This document shows, in pieces, positions 1-10,827 of a DNA stretch of 64,000 nucleotides. The notes under the pieces are model-generated. The model saw only the letters and a list, made by a program, of their open reading frames with translations. It was not told where the DNA came from and ran no database searches. This DNA is from Atkinsonella hypoxylon. Lineage: Eukaryota; Ascomycota; Sordariomycetes; Hypocreales; Clavicipitaceae. Each line of letters begins with the position of its first letter. Position 1 is the first letter of the stretch. The stretch covers positions 102,323 to 166,322 of the forward strand of contig JFHB01000052.1 of the NCBI GenBank assembly GCA_000729835.1, written 5' to 3'. The translations under genes and the position numbers were made by a program.

Positions 1-528
1 ACCGCTGACAACGCAAAGGTCACAACAATACCATGGCTCGATTATACTGAATTACTTGTTCTTGGAGTCGGGGTGGTTGCGATGAATTGGTCCAGGATGA
101 CGTCTTTTGCAACCAGCCGAGCGACTGTCTACTGCAACATAGCACTGGCATCGATGCTTCTGATATACATCATGAGGATCATATGGATGTCGCGTTGTCA
201 AACTTTGACTGGCCAAAGCTGTTCGCCTGCAATCTCAATCGCTCTGGTATTTCTCCTGGCAGTAGTCTATATTTTGTGTGCTGTGATCACAACTTTAAAT
301 ATTTGGTACATTCTACAACTACTGACACCGCTCGAGTTTGGCCAGAGATTTTGGTCGACACGGTTTCTGACAATTGATCTCCCCTTTGATATCGTCTCGC
401 TCTGCGGCGTATCCTATGTATCACTGTATTGCCAATATAACAGGCGTTATCAGTACGTTGGGGAAGTTGGCGACGAGTTGGGCAAGCTCAGGGCGTCGAT
501 CGATAGTATCAGCAGATTGATTCCATAA
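1..528 (+). CDS. C-terminal part of a multi-pass membrane protein (5' end outside window)
   Basis: Reading frame 1 is open from the first base to the TAA at 526-528, so this is the last 175 codons of a gene that starts to the left of the window. The sequence shows two or three hydrophobic segments: a short one near the edge, one around the stretch ending IYIMRIIWM, and a long one around ALVFLLAVVYILCAV. A charged cytosolic-type tail follows (YNRRYQ, then EVGDELGKLR). I do not recognise the family. It converges tail-to-tail with the first UstYa gene, with only about 40 bp between the stop codons, so it may belong to the same metabolite locus. An in-frame ATG occurs at 82, but the frame continues upstream without a stop. 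Confidence 0.55.
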   Translation, partial: TADNAKVTTIPWLDYTELLVLGVGVVAMNWSRMTSFATSRATVYCNIALASMLLIYIMRIIWMSRCQTLTGQSCSPAISIALVFLLAVVYILCAVITTLNIWYILQLLTPLEFGQRFWSTRFLTIDLPFDIVSLCGVSYVSLYCQYNRRYQYVGEVGDELGKLRASIDSISRLIP

Positions 529-567
529 ACGAAGTCTATAAATAGTTATAGCCTACCCCTTCAAGGT

Positions 568-1624
568 TCAGATAGCGTTGCATTCTCCGTTGCCTTCCAG
601 TGCATGATTCCTGCCCTGCTCGATTCTTAGCTCTCCGTCCTCACCCTCAATTACATGCATGCTAGGGCGCCAGGTGCTCGGTTTCACGCTTCTTTTCGAT
701 GCCCATTCCAATATTTTGGTATAGTTCTTGCAGGTGTGCATGTTATCTACCCGCGGCCGTAAGCCTTCCACCACATCGCTCCATACATAGTGCACGACAG
801 AGATGTCGGCATTGCAGACGAGCGCTTGGCGGACTTGGTCAAGACAGTGATCTAAGCCGGTGTTTAGCGCAGTTCAAAATGGTCATCAAGTCTCAGAGTC
901 GACTAGAATAGAACATACCAACATGTAACCATTTGCAATAGTCAATTGTACCATTCGGAAAGTAGAAGTGCTTGTCATAGCGGTCGCGATACAACGCCAT
1001 TCGTACAATGTCAAGGCAATGTATCTGATGGAAAACATCCAGCGTCATGACGTACTCATTTTCTCTCCCAACGATAGGGTAACGCTCCGTCTTGTCGGGC
1101 AGGCGACTCGCAACCTCTGCATCGATGGTTGAGAGAATACCCGCTATGATGGAGTTAGTGTCAGTCTGCGAAGATGGAAGGGTCATGTTCTCAGTTGTCT
1201 GAAGGTTGTACAAACGAGAGTACAGGTCCAACCATGCGCGGTCGATATCTTCCGTTGGCATCCCTTGATATAGAGTTTTGTCATCACCACGACTACGGTT
1301 GAATCTGTATTTCATATACTCAACAGAGTCAACCACCGGTGCTAGTTTAGTAGTCAGCTAATGACCCGTATTGCTTAAGGGTATCGGCCACGTACAGAAT
1401 AGTTGTTGGGAGGGATCATGACAAATCTTCTCAGGGCAAGCATGGAATCGAGCTGTTAACATAATTGCCACAATTGCTGAGAATGTCGATGTCAAAAGGC
1501 ATATCAAGATGAAGTTGGCACGATGCTGTGCCGGTTTATGACTGGCACAATGGTCAATTGCAAACGCTGACCCCGAATGAGCCACGGTAGTATATCTGGA
1601 GTCTCTCTGCAAATGAGACAACAT
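568..1624 (-). CDS. UstYa-family (DUF3328) oxidase-like protein 1
   Basis: Three exons, complement(568..851, 919..1341, 1396..1624), give a 311-aa protein with all phases consistent. The N-terminal exon has one hydrophobic segment (FILICLLTSTFSAIVAIML), the single membrane anchor usual for this family. The middle exon carries HQIHCL within DVFHQIHCLDIVR. The intron lies just before the second motif, DHCLDQVR, which opens exon 3. C-terminal family hallmarks TCKNYTKILEWA are present. UstYa-type proteins act in oxidative cyclisation or modification of fungal ribosomal and non-ribosomal peptides, probably at internal membranes. Both HxxHC and DHC motifs are intact, so it is predicted active. The tail beyond KILEWA is longer than in the neighbours. 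The substrate cannot be told from sequence. Confidence 0.85.
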
Positions 1625-2466
1625 TGTGTTTGTGGTTTGATGTATATCATCTGCATCAAGCTCGCACGCGAACCAGCCAAGCCAAGAAGGGGGAAAATAT
1701 TCTTAACATTAAGAGAATAATTAACAACCTTTCGTCCATGTGAAGAGTCCCTGGATGACGGGAACAATATGCACGCTTGAACCCCACGACGTCTGGGGGT
1801 GTACAGTAAATTTCAGGTTCAGCCTGTGTGTGCGTTAGTTCAAGTGGAGCCATAAGCTAGCCTAATTAGGCAGGCAGTAAAGATTTCAGTATATATAAAA
1901 TCCTATATTGTATTAGTATAAATTAGTATTTTATATTTAGTATACTATATATAGAGACTCTCTAAATCTTCTTCACTAAAATAAGAGAGGTTATTTTATA
2001 TAGACAGTATATATACAGTATATAACTAGTATGTTATAACACTTATCATTTAACACTATATCATTAGTATACACTAAGCAGAGCATTGTATGTAATGTAA
2101 TGCAATACTCTGATATTACCAAGTATATATAGGGTGTATACTATTCTGCCTAAAAATACACTCTCCTAAGACTAACGTATATATAGTCTAGACCTGAGAT
2201 TTACTGAAACCCCGAGGAGGGTGTACACGTTCACCGGTCTGGTGGTACTGCCTGGTAGTACTCAATCGAATGCCCTCAACTTGTTTCCCAGAACCGAAGA
2301 CCCCTGTGCTTGCACGAATTCATACCCCCCCCTGCCCCCCCCCCCCCCAAACACCTGTGATATTGCCTGACCCCAGTGTATTGACCAGGCCAGTTGCACA
2401 TGCAGACCCACCCCATCACCGTTGACCTTGACGATGTATTGACATGCCGTCTGGCGCTGGTACGAA
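1625..2466. other. Intergenic, AT-rich low-complexity block
   Basis: No gene seen. About 1870-2180 is very AT-rich with many TATA/TATAGT steps and looks like RIP-decayed repeat. Its segment near 1980-2001 (AAGAGAGGTTATTTTATATAG) is close to the reverse complement of the 107-bp repeat near 13.67 kb. A cytosine run with few interruptions lies at about 2325-2349. Confidence 0.5.
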
Positions 2467-3375
2467 CTAAGGAATGACAGGTAGCTCAGTCGCATTGGCA
2501 GGTTTGGTCGGCATCTTCGTAATTTGGTGCTGCCCCAGCCATCGGTTGAGCTCAGTCCATCCAAAGTCAGGACATCCTCGTTCGACGTTGAAGTTGGCCG
2601 TTGGTCCTCTTTTCCCCTTGACCCAATTGTAAGTGATCAACGTTGTGTCACGGTCGCTACAGAACGCTCAAGTGTCAGTAAAACCCACTCAACCATCTTC
2701 GATACATGGCGTACCGCTCCATTATTTCAAATTCTGGGTAGGATAAACGAAATTCACCTACCATTCCAGCTTCTGCCGTAAAATATTGACGCAATGATCC
2801 ACCCGTGAGTGCCACAACTCAGGGTCCTCGTTATAATTTAATTTTTCTTCGCCCCCGTGGTCCAAGTATGAAGCCCGGTAGAGATTGTATAGGCAGTGAA
2901 GCTGATGAGTCGCTTCAAACGTTGCCAAATAATACCTCTCATTCGCACCGTCATTGATCCGTACAGCGGAACTTGTGTGCTGGGGATGTGAAGCTAGGAA
3001 CGTCTTTTCGTCCACGCCAAACATCCAGACAGGCCAATATCTCCTCTCCCAAGCCAGGTTAATTTCTGGTGATGGCGCACCTGTGTACGGGCTTTGCAGA
3101 TTGTACGTGCCATTTATACGCACTCGTTTGTATGATGCCGACTGCAGCGGCATAACGGGCACTATTCTTCAAATTAGTCTGTGTGCATTTGTATGAGAAC
3201 GTTTCAGCAAGTTTAAGAACTGCTTACTGCTGACACACGCTGTTTGTGTTCGCGTAGCCACGTCAGGGACAAGCCGCTGGCAGCTCGCCCAATTTGCAGC
3301 CGGCGCCAAGAGCTGTGTAATTGTAGAACCGATGATGCCACCCAGTATAAAGAAGAAAAAGTCCTTTGGTTCCAT
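2467..3375 (-). CDS. UstYa-family (DUF3328) oxidase-like protein 2
   Basis: Exons complement(2467..2656, 2762..3161, 3228..3375) give 245 aa. Exon 1 begins MEPKDFFFFILGG and has a short hydrophobic anchor, without the longer cytosolic leader seen in the other copies. The acceptor at 3161 was chosen because it is the one that keeps phase. Exon 2 contains the family's YxGxPSPEINLAW block, then HQLHCLYNLYR, then RVDHCVNILRQ. Exon 3 supplies CDRDTTLITYNW and the C-terminus. Both metal/catalytic-type motifs are intact. The W-rich insert between the LAW block and HQLHCL (RRYWPVWMFGVDE) is unlike copies 3-5, so this is a different subfamily from them. It is on the same strand as copies 1 and 3. Confidence 0.83.
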
Positions 3376-3676
3376 ATTGGCTTACCTTCAGTATTTCTAT
3401 TACTACAAATCAAGAGAGTGGGAAACAGTAAGGATGTTATGAGATAACAACCGCGTGTGCACAGGAGGAGTGGGACGAGGGATGCCGTCGATAAAAGAAC
3501 ATTGGCATATGAAGTGTTATCAGCTATTACATAATTGCCTTGGTAGGACCCAAAGTGCCGCGCTAAACAGATATACCAGACCACGAGCTTAGGCTGCATC
3601 TAATTCTGCTCTACAACGCAAACCGCCTTGAACAGCCTGATGAACCAAAGCACTGATGTAATACTAAATCTGCATG

Positions 3677-4562
3677 CTAAAGAACTAAATTGTATAGTGC
3701 TGACTCGCCTATCAGCTGTTCATTGTCTCGGGTCCATTGCAGAATCTTGCTAAAATCGCGGCAATAATGCAAGGTATTAAAGTCTGGTGATTCTTTCTGC
3801 ACTTTTTTTGGTGTACGCATAATTAGATACGGTGTCGCATCACTGGCACACATGAGAACTTCGCGAAGTCTTTGTACACAGCTGTCGACTTTTGCCATGA
3901 TGTCCCCTTCGTCTCCTTGAAAGTTCTTCAGGGACGAGTAGTCATAGTCATATCTATATGTATGTTGGCGCAGTAAATTCAGACAACCTAGGTTTCGAAA
4001 GACTTCCAGGTATGCTAATGATTCACCGCTTGATTCTTGCAAGATTGTGCCGTTGTATGTATCCCAATTTCCATGATTCTGGGCTCGTGAGATGCGAATT
4101 GGATGCTCTAAACGGGCCGATGAATCAATTTTCATGTCCTACGCGCATTGGCCTTGGCGTCTTTGGGCTCATTGTACTTACTCTGTAACGAATCATTCCA
4201 TGCTGCTTCCAACGCTGGCGTTGGTGCTCCTCTGTATATAGATTCTTGGGAGAAACCGTTTTGAAAAGTAACCCAATGGTATTGAACTGAGTTCAAAGCT
4301 GGAGCTGTATTCTGTTAGGAAATCGTATATTCTTTGGGCGCAACGACGCATCATCAAAGGGCTTACACCACGACGACATGCTCAATGTGCACTGTACATC
4401 ATCGGCCTCAATGGCGCGGCTGGCGAAGAAGAGTCCAACAGATGCCACTAATAAGACAGACCAACTGCCAAGCAACATTTCTCGGAATGGAAACATCGGA
4501 TTGAGATTTGCAGGAGCAGGTATGAGACATGAGAGCGCTGGAGAAGATGAGTGTTCTGACAT
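3677..4562 (-). CDS. Divergent UstYa-family protein 3 lacking the motif histidines
   Basis: Exons complement(3677..4107, 4182..4304, 4367..4562) give 249 aa. Exon 1 has the membrane segment (SWSVLLVASVGLFFASRA). Exon 2 has the family block SVQYHWVTFQNGF, then IYRGAPTPALEAAW. Exon 3 aligns with the catalytic half, but HxxHC reads FRNLGC (in EVFRNLGCLNLLRQ) and the second motif DHC reads DSC (in VDSCVQRLR). All three motif histidines are therefore replaced while the surrounding framework, including the C-terminal YCRDFSKILQW, is preserved. No stop or frameshift was found. I infer a structural partner or pseudoenzyme rather than a dead gene. The intron 2 acceptor (at 4107) is the least certain boundary. 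Confidence 0.75.
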
Positions 4563-5649
4563 AAGCCTTTGTATTCAACTTTAATGAGCATCCTGCAGAA
4601 ATGAACGACAGTTTCAACCGGGGTTCCGACCGTAGCTGACGTAGAGGCCGCTCTACTGTAGCCAATTTACCAGTCTCTCACAGTTAAGGTCTCAAGCAAA
4701 TATGCCACCGGAGCTTTCAAATCCACCACTGGACCGGACTAAATCCGGTTAGGTCACTTTCAGTGTGCTCCCCACCTAAAAGTACTCGAGAGGTTTTATT
4801 TTATGAAATAAGATAAATTTACATCTATAAAAAGAGAATGTTGTAATAAGTAAATTAACATAAAGATAGCGCCTCTAGCAATAATATAGATCTTGTAGCA
4901 AGAACAGGAAAATTAATTTAAAATTTGTTGTGTTTGTGATACAGCTGCACTGTACATTATTAAAAGAGACCAAAGAACGCAATGGGAAGGGACCTCTGCC
5001 GTTTCGGGCTTAGCTCCTACCGTATGATGACAGCATCCTGCGTGAGGAGACCCACCCGGTTAGCACCCCCTCTCCGCACCCCTGGGCTTCTGTGTCAGGC
5101 GAAGTGAGGTCTTTGGGTGAGTGGCGATGCATGGACTGTCCACGATAGTCACAGTCAGCAAGGTTTTATTCACTCCTCGGAGAGTCTGCTTGCTTTTTTG
5201 GTCTTATCGCATGATGTTGTGGAGAAGCATCGTCTTGCATGCATGCGAAATTATGCCCTGTGCATTTAATTCTCTGATCTGACTTGACGCATGCATGTAA
5301 TAGTCCGCAGAAGAACTTTTGCAAGCTGGGTCTTCTAGCCCGCATCTGACTTGACCATTCACCTTCATCTGAGCCCTCCTAGCAGGTATTTGTCTGGGTA
5401 AAGAGCAGAGGGTCACTTTTTCAGTATCGATTTTATCACCGCAAGTAAGGTCGGGAAGTAGTGGCGGAAAAGCAAATGAGTCTGGTTTATTAGCAGGAGT
5501 TAGCGAGCGTTGCCAAATGGACACGGAGCTTAGCTCTACTGACCTACTCCTTGTTCCTTATTGATTTATGCCGTACTATATCCCTTTCGTCCTCATCGCC
5601 TAGCTGTAGCCCTGTCGATGATTCTGATAGATCCGATAGACATTGCACC
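4563..5649. other. Intergenic region, divergent promoters of UstYa 3 and 4
   Basis: No gene recognised. UstYa 3 (minus) and UstYa 4 (plus) are transcribed away from this 1.1-kb gap, so it probably holds both promoters. The 4790-4930 part is AT-rich. A small open frame on the minus strand at 5204-5524 has no family features and no repeated dibasic sites of the kind expected in a RiPP precursor. Confidence 0.4.
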
Positions 5650-6674
5650 ATGTTTTCATGTCACCAATATGATGTGGTCCCGGAAGCGGACTACGAAGAC
5701 AATGCTCTTAACTCAACTAAGAAGTTGCTGAGAACTCAAGAAGCCAGGGCTAAGAGCATTAAAATGTTCAACATCATACCATGGATCATCACGGCGATTA
5801 CTATATTGCTTTTTGCCTTGTATATCACTCAGAGCCCACCCATCGCACTGTGTATTGCGAACACATCTGTATGGTGTAAGTTCACCATTTAGTTTGTGAA
5901 AGCTACATCCTAACTGGAATTGAAGCGCCAGCAATAACGGCAGTTGAATATGAAGATGTTCAATTTCAAAACCAGTTCGGTCAAAAGTCAATTTACAAAG
6001 GTCATCCTACACCGGCCCTTGAAGACGCTTGGTTGAGACTATGGAATTGTAATGACCCCATTTTCCCAACGACGAGGACTCAGGAAGGTCTGGCTAACTA
6101 GAAGAGAAGTTGGACCCATCAACATACCAATGGAGAAGCTTTCCGCACTGAACAAGTCCAGTGAGACAAATTGGAAACGAACAAAGCCTGGCAAGGGAGG
6201 CGGTGTTGTGGGTTCACTGGAGGGTGAGCTGATGTCCCCTTCGCCAATGTCTATGTTCTTGTCCGTTATGAAGCCGAAATTGACCGGTAATATGTCTAGT
6301 CTTCCACCAGATACACTGCTTGGATCTAATTCGCCAGTATACGTATCGAACCAGTTACAACTACAGCAAACTACCAGCATTTGATGGGTCACCCAAACAG
6401 ATTCGCCACGTATGTATGCTGGGTCCGCATATCAGGATTTCTCTCACTGAAATTACTTTCTTAGCACGTGGATCACTGCATTGATAGCTTAAGAATACAC
6501 CTCCAATGTGCCGCCGACGTCACTCCATATCTGATCCTCAGAGATCCGACTAGGCCACTGGGCATCGCTACTGACTTCAATACACAACACAAGTGTCGCA
6601 ATTTTGAGAAGATTCAGCAGTGGGCATCCAAGCATGAGTTGCAAACCGAAGACTATCAGAACGAAATTCATTGA
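5650..6674 (+). CDS. UstYa-family (DUF3328) oxidase-like protein 4
   Basis: Five exons, join(5650..5875, 5926..6048, 6110..6223, 6300..6409, 6465..6674), give 260 aa with every junction in phase. The start MFSCHQYDVVPEADYE is preferred to an upstream frame opening at 5551 because it resembles the acidic, tyrosine-containing leaders of this family. A single membrane segment (IIPWIITAITILLFALYIT) is followed by SPAITAVEYED, IYKGHPTPALEDAW, a basic KPGKGGGVV loop, the first motif EVFHQIHCLDLIRQ and the second motif HVDHCIDSLR. The tail has HKCRNFEKIQQWA. This is a textbook complete UstYa protein. It is divergent from copy 3 and shares most intron positions with copy 5. The two probably arose by duplication. 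Confidence 0.88.
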
Positions 6675-6736
6675 AGAACTACATATCAAGGACAGAAAAT
6701 TGGCGGACGCCATCGCCATGCTAATATTATAACAAT

Positions 6737-8311
6737 CTAAGTAACTGCGATATCATGAAGGAACTTTGCAAAAGCCACGGATGGAATATCGATAGCCATG
6801 CAAAATATATCAGCAGTGTAGATGGCGGTTGCAAAGAATACAACATATGCTATTAAAAAGCCAGCACAGTATCTCCAGACGCTGTCTCTGCCAGTCAAGT
6901 TCCACGAAGCTGGGAAAAGGAAATAGCCCACTGTGTGTATAAGCGGCCCGTGCAATATGTAAAGACTATAGCTTATTTTCCCAAGATACTGCGGTAGTGA
7001 TGAGTTGAAAAAAACCGATACTGCCTGGTTTGTGGGCCTTGTGTGAGTCACCACTCCAATCAGTAAGATTCCACCAATGTTAGGAAGAAATCTGAAAGGT
7101 GCGGCATCCCAATACGGAATCAAGAAGCTGAAGAAGCGAATTATTGGTGTTTCGGAAACACAAAAGTCTGGCGACGAAAGAAGCAGAAGGCTCAATAGCA
7201 GAAGACTGGCCCTGACAACTCTCGAAAAGATTCGCTGGGCGGCCAGGACATCTGCATCCTTTGTAATGTCTTGACCTATACTCGAGTCTGCTAGCAAAAT
7301 TCCGGAAAAGAATAATGCCACATCCCATCTCTCGAGCACATACACGTAGATGACCAGCATCATTAGGAACACCATGCGAAGGCGCGGTTTGAGAGTCATA
7401 TAGGGTGGTAGAATGAGAAAGGCAGCCAGGGAGCATCTAAACTCAGTTGATATCGTCCAGAGATGAACATCGTACTGGTTATAGAGATCTCCCCACCAAA
7501 ATACCTGGAGTAACTTGGCGGTTTGATGGAGCCAATCCATAAGCTGGACTGTGAATGAGTCGAACCGTTGGTGATGAACTTCAGGAATAATTGGAACCCA
7601 ATGGGTATTCATCGAAATCCTTCTTCCATGCTCATAGAAGCCCAATCGGATTAGCAGCATCGTGATAAATGTAGCAAGTATTGGTGGGCCTAGCAGTCGA
7701 ATGGGACGTCGTAAGAACCCAGAGGCTACCGCGGCAACCGCTCTGTCATAGCCCAGATTGCCAGCTTGCAAAAGTTTTAGGGGCTTGTATGAAAGCGAAT
7801 ATCCCGATATAACAAAGAACACCGATATTGGCCAAGTTCCAGTGTAAAGCAAACGGATGATTGGCAATTGATGAAGCCACAGGTTATATGATTGTTCGTC
7901 CCCTTTCCGTGCGCAGTGTTCGGCAGCATCTGAAGATAATCCGTAGCCATAAAAAACGAATGACTGATATGCATACATAATATGGTAGTTCATCACAGAA
8001 AAAGCTGCATAGCCTCTAATACCATCTATGGCCGTGGTCCTGAGCTGGGAGTGTTTGTCGAGGTCCAGGGCTCTACTGGATTTATCTTCTCTCAAGAAGC
8101 TGGGAATAAAACCTCGTAGAATCCAAAAGAAATACCACTTAATGATTGACTTAAGGGTTTTATCTTGAGTTGAAGTGGTTTTCGTTATCCTAAATGACAA
8201 GGAAATATCATCGTTGCCAAGCATTCCTTGCTCCTCCTCCAGTTCTTTGGCTGTTTTCGGGCGCTGACCTGGGAATAGCCACAACAATGAAAGGCGATTG
8301 AGAAGACGCAT
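6737..8311 (-). CDS. Acyltransferase-3 family membrane protein (OafA/YrhL type)
   Basis: An uninterrupted 524-aa frame. The opening of the acyltransferase-3 domain is clear: AIDGIRGYAAFSVMNYH, with the family's histidine at about residue 110, followed by a FFVISGYSLS membrane segment and about nine more hydrophobic helices. LGKISYSLYILHGPL near the C-terminus is the other family hallmark. These enzymes transfer acyl groups from acyl-CoA to hydroxyl or amino groups of small molecules or glycans at a membrane. It lies between UstYa genes 4 and 5, tail-to-tail with gene 4 (about 60 bp apart). I infer it acylates the product of this locus; that role is inference from position only. A T8 run and an A9 run sit in its upstream region at about 8320-8348. 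Confidence 0.85.
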   Translation of the reverse strand: MRLLNRLSLLWLFPGQRPKTAKELEEEQGMLGNDDISLSFRITKTTSTQDKTLKSIIKWYFFWILRGFIPSFLREDKSSRALDLDKHSQLRTTAIDGIRGYAAFSVMNYHIMYAYQSFVFYGYGLSSDAAEHCARKGDEQSYNLWLHQLPIIRLLYTGTWPISVFFVISGYSLSYKPLKLLQAGNLGYDRAVAAVASGFLRRPIRLLGPPILATFITMLLIRLGFYEHGRRISMNTHWVPIIPEVHHQRFDSFTVQLMDWLHQTAKLLQVFWWGDLYNQYDVHLWTISTEFRCSLAAFLILPPYMTLKPRLRMVFLMMLVIYVYVLERWDVALFFSGILLADSSIGQDITKDADVLAAQRIFSRVVRASLLLLSLLLLSSPDFCVSETPIIRFFSFLIPYWDAAPFRFLPNIGGILLIGVVTHTRPTNQAVSVFFNSSLPQYLGKISYSLYILHGPLIHTVGYFLFPASWNLTGRDSVWRYCAGFLIAYVVFFATAIYTADIFCMAIDIPSVAFAKFLHDIAVT

Positions 8312-9201
8312 TCTGAATGATTTTTTTTTTCTTTTCTTAAAAAAAAAGAGCGTTCAGGCAGATAGTGATCATACAACTGGGGTCCTGTTACGCGATGGAT
8401 TGCTTCGACGGAATCTCATCGGGGGAAAGATGTACGATTACACAAACCAAGACTCAGAGCTGTTTAGGCTACCATCTCTGCACTTCAATTTCCGAATATG
8501 GGGGTTTCGGTTCCATACTAGATACAAAACTCCCGCAAACAAGGACTAACACGACAACACGCTCACCACGCACGGCTTGCAAGCGATGCAGCTCATAAAC
8601 TCCAAAGGTGTCACTAGCTGAGGTTTCTTTTTCAAGTTGTATCCTTTCGCCCCCACCAGAGCGCTTAAACTAATGCAAGTAATGTCAATGCTTACCTACC
8701 TTGCATCTTGTGAACATAATGTCTTTGCGAAAAACCGGGCCCCAGGCGGTCGAAATGGTCATGCATATGCATCCGCCGCTACATCAGGCATAGTGCCTGC
8801 GAAATGTCTACATTCCCGTACGTCAAACCAATATAGATCTTTGGAAAAGAAAATGAGGCGTGGATATGTATTGAAAGGTAAGTCGCTAGAAACGGCTCCA
8901 TCAATGCAGTCAGTCAAATTCTCTTTACATAGTGATCATTACACCATCACACCATCCCACGACAAGGCCATGATGCACCAGACAATTTTCTGTACATTTC
9001 TCGCGGATATTCAATGCATGACTGCCCATTCTCTTAGTGCCAACCACTTTGAGGCAAATTAGATTTCTCACCTCCGCACTAGTCAACCATTACCCCATCA
9101 ACCCATCTTTCGGGCTGTTGACATAGAACGAGGAGAAACGGGTCAGGATTATTCATCTTTGCAGTACGAAAACACCGTTTCTTGATTGAAAGTCTGTGAA
9201 A
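8312..9201. other. Intergenic region between acyltransferase and UstYa 5
   Basis: The flanking genes are transcribed divergently, so promoters for both are expected here. A plus-strand open frame at about 8637-9062 starts at a non-ATG codon and shows no signal peptide, dibasic repeats or family motif; I do not count it as a gene. Confidence 0.4.
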
Positions 9202-10190
9202 ATGTCTAAGATATGGTCCGGGCTCGAGAATCGCTTGTGTCGGCCTCGCTATCAACCCCTTACAGCCACAAACGACAACGAAGCTGGAGAGCCTGGAGCC
9301 AGCCAATCTCCCCAGGGCTTTTCGTCGAACAAATCCCAACTTGCGAATGGAAGGCAGGAGACGTATGCTCTTCTACGGTTCCTCTTTTCAGCGTTATGTT
9401 TATTTATCTCCTTCTCGGTTTACATGTACCAAAAGCGGCATCAGGTTTCAGATCAGGTTTGCGCACGTCGCATGTCAGCTCCCAGTAGGTGTTTTCCATT
9501 GCTATTGCATCCTGAGTTCCATCAACTTAGCTGAACTACGTAGGTCCTGTTCTCGACGCATTGAAGTTTGAGTGGGTAACATTTCACGATCATTTCGAAC
9601 CTGATATTTATAGCGGCTATCCCACGCTTTCGTCAGAAAAGGCTTGGGCCGATTTATGGGACTGTGAGTGACCAGACTTTCCAAATGCCTACAGTGGTTA
9701 ACAGCAGTAGTTGGAGCATTTGGTGTGCCATTGGGACACCTGCGCGGTCTCAATAAATCTTCCCTAGATGGAGAATTCAGACTCGTTGGGAGTGACAAAG
9801 GCGGCGGCGTGGGTGGTCTTCTAGAAGGTGCTCATCAAATTCATTGTCTGGTAATGGCTCTATTTACCCACAATCAGTTGTCGATACCGATAGACGACTA
9901 ACAGATTGTAGAATCTGATCAGACAATTCATATACAGAGATCATTGGGACTACAGTAATTTACCATCCTTCAGCGGAGGCGAAAAAACTCGCAGGCATCA
10001 TGTTGATCATTGCATCGCCACGCTTCGGACCGTGCTTACCTGTCTGTCTGATGTGACGCCATACTACCTGGCTAAGTCCCCAAGTAGCGACGAAACTTTT
10101 GGGTATGGACGGCCACATAAATGCCGTATATATGAAGATATGGTCAAATGGGTTGGATCCCATTCAGTTTTTGATAGCAGTGAAAAGTGA
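9202..10190 (+). CDS. UstYa-family (DUF3328) oxidase-like protein 5
   Basis: Four exons, join(9202..9484, 9544..9663, 9711..9850, 9912..10190), give 273 aa. Exon 1 encodes a long polar leader and one membrane helix (LLRFLFSALCLFISFSVYMY). Exon 2 has FEWVTFHDHFEPDIYSGYP, then EKAWADLW. Exon 3 has GVPLGHLRGLNKSS and ends exactly after HQIHCL. Exon 4 resumes with NLIRQFIYRDHWDYS and the second motif HHVDHCIATLR, then CLSDVTPYYLA and HKCRIYEDMVKWV. Both motifs are complete. Exons 1-3 have the same phases as in copy 4, supporting common descent. An unspliced reading would stop shortly after HQIHCL, so automated gene finders may truncate this gene. Confidence 0.87.
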
Positions 10191-10352
10191 CTTGCAGCTG
10201 CCAAGTTAACTACATTCTGTTTATCTTTTGCAAGTAAAGTTAGCTTATCGCTAACGCTCCTTATATACTTTTATTGAAAATAATAGGGGAATTACGAGGT
10301 TCTTATCCGAGGGTAGTAAAGCCTTTTGTATCGGCACCTGTAATTGTTCCTA
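10191..10352. repeat. Left part of an interrupted repeat related to 15.06-15.2 kb
   Basis: Bases about 10270-10352 (ending CACCTGTAATTGTTCCTA) match 15060-15134 with transition differences. The match resumes after the inserted MITE, at about 10828, where TAGCAAAT... continues as in 15133 onward. Confidence 0.55.
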
Positions 10353-10827
10353 GTGTGTCGCGGCAAGGTTACCCCCTTGCGTTGCTATGTTAGATTTGCA
10401 GGGGAAGCCGCAAGCGGGATTTTCCTATAAGAATGCGCATCGCCCAGGTCATAGAATAGAAAAGCAAGCAGCTTTTGCTGGCTCTCAGAGTCTTTTGTCG
10501 CTTTTGATTAATTAACATCTTTTTTGCCCTATTTCGATTTACAATACTTAATACTTATAACTCTTACTTTGTTACCTTTAATACTTATCTAGATATTTTA
10601 ACACTCCTAGCTCCTTCTGTGCGTATATATCTTTTAAGCTACAACCAATAAGTTATTTTTGTCTTATTAGACTATTTAATCTTCTTGCCCACTATCGTTT
10701 AATAGTGCGCACTAATAAATATCTCGCTCTTTTCCGATCCCTTTTCGCAAGTGATATGCGTGCATCACGACAGATACTACGTTGTGGGCTGCATGGTCAT
10801 TTGGGGGTTGGTTTTGAGGCGACAAAC
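10353..10827 (+). mobile_element. MITE copy 1 (about 475 bp, TA target duplication)
   Basis: The left end GTGTGTCGCGGCAAGG and the right end, whose reverse complement begins GTTTGTCGCCTCAAAACC, form imperfect terminal inverted repeats sharing TGTCGC and a C5 run. TA flanks both sides (351-352 and 828-829). The related sequence near 15131-15140 reads CCTAGCAAAT with a single TA, an empty site that supports insertion with TA duplication. No transposase is encoded. It is a non-autonomous element of Tc1/mariner-like type. A second, inverted copy lies at 11383-11876. Confidence 0.75.

Noticed and set aside
5204..5524. Possible RiPP precursor on the minus strand
   Set aside because: Contains ARR once but no repeats and no signal peptide.
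8637..9062. Possible RiPP precursor in the UstYa locus
   Set aside because: No ATG start at the frame opening, no signal peptide and no repeated dibasic-spaced core sequences.
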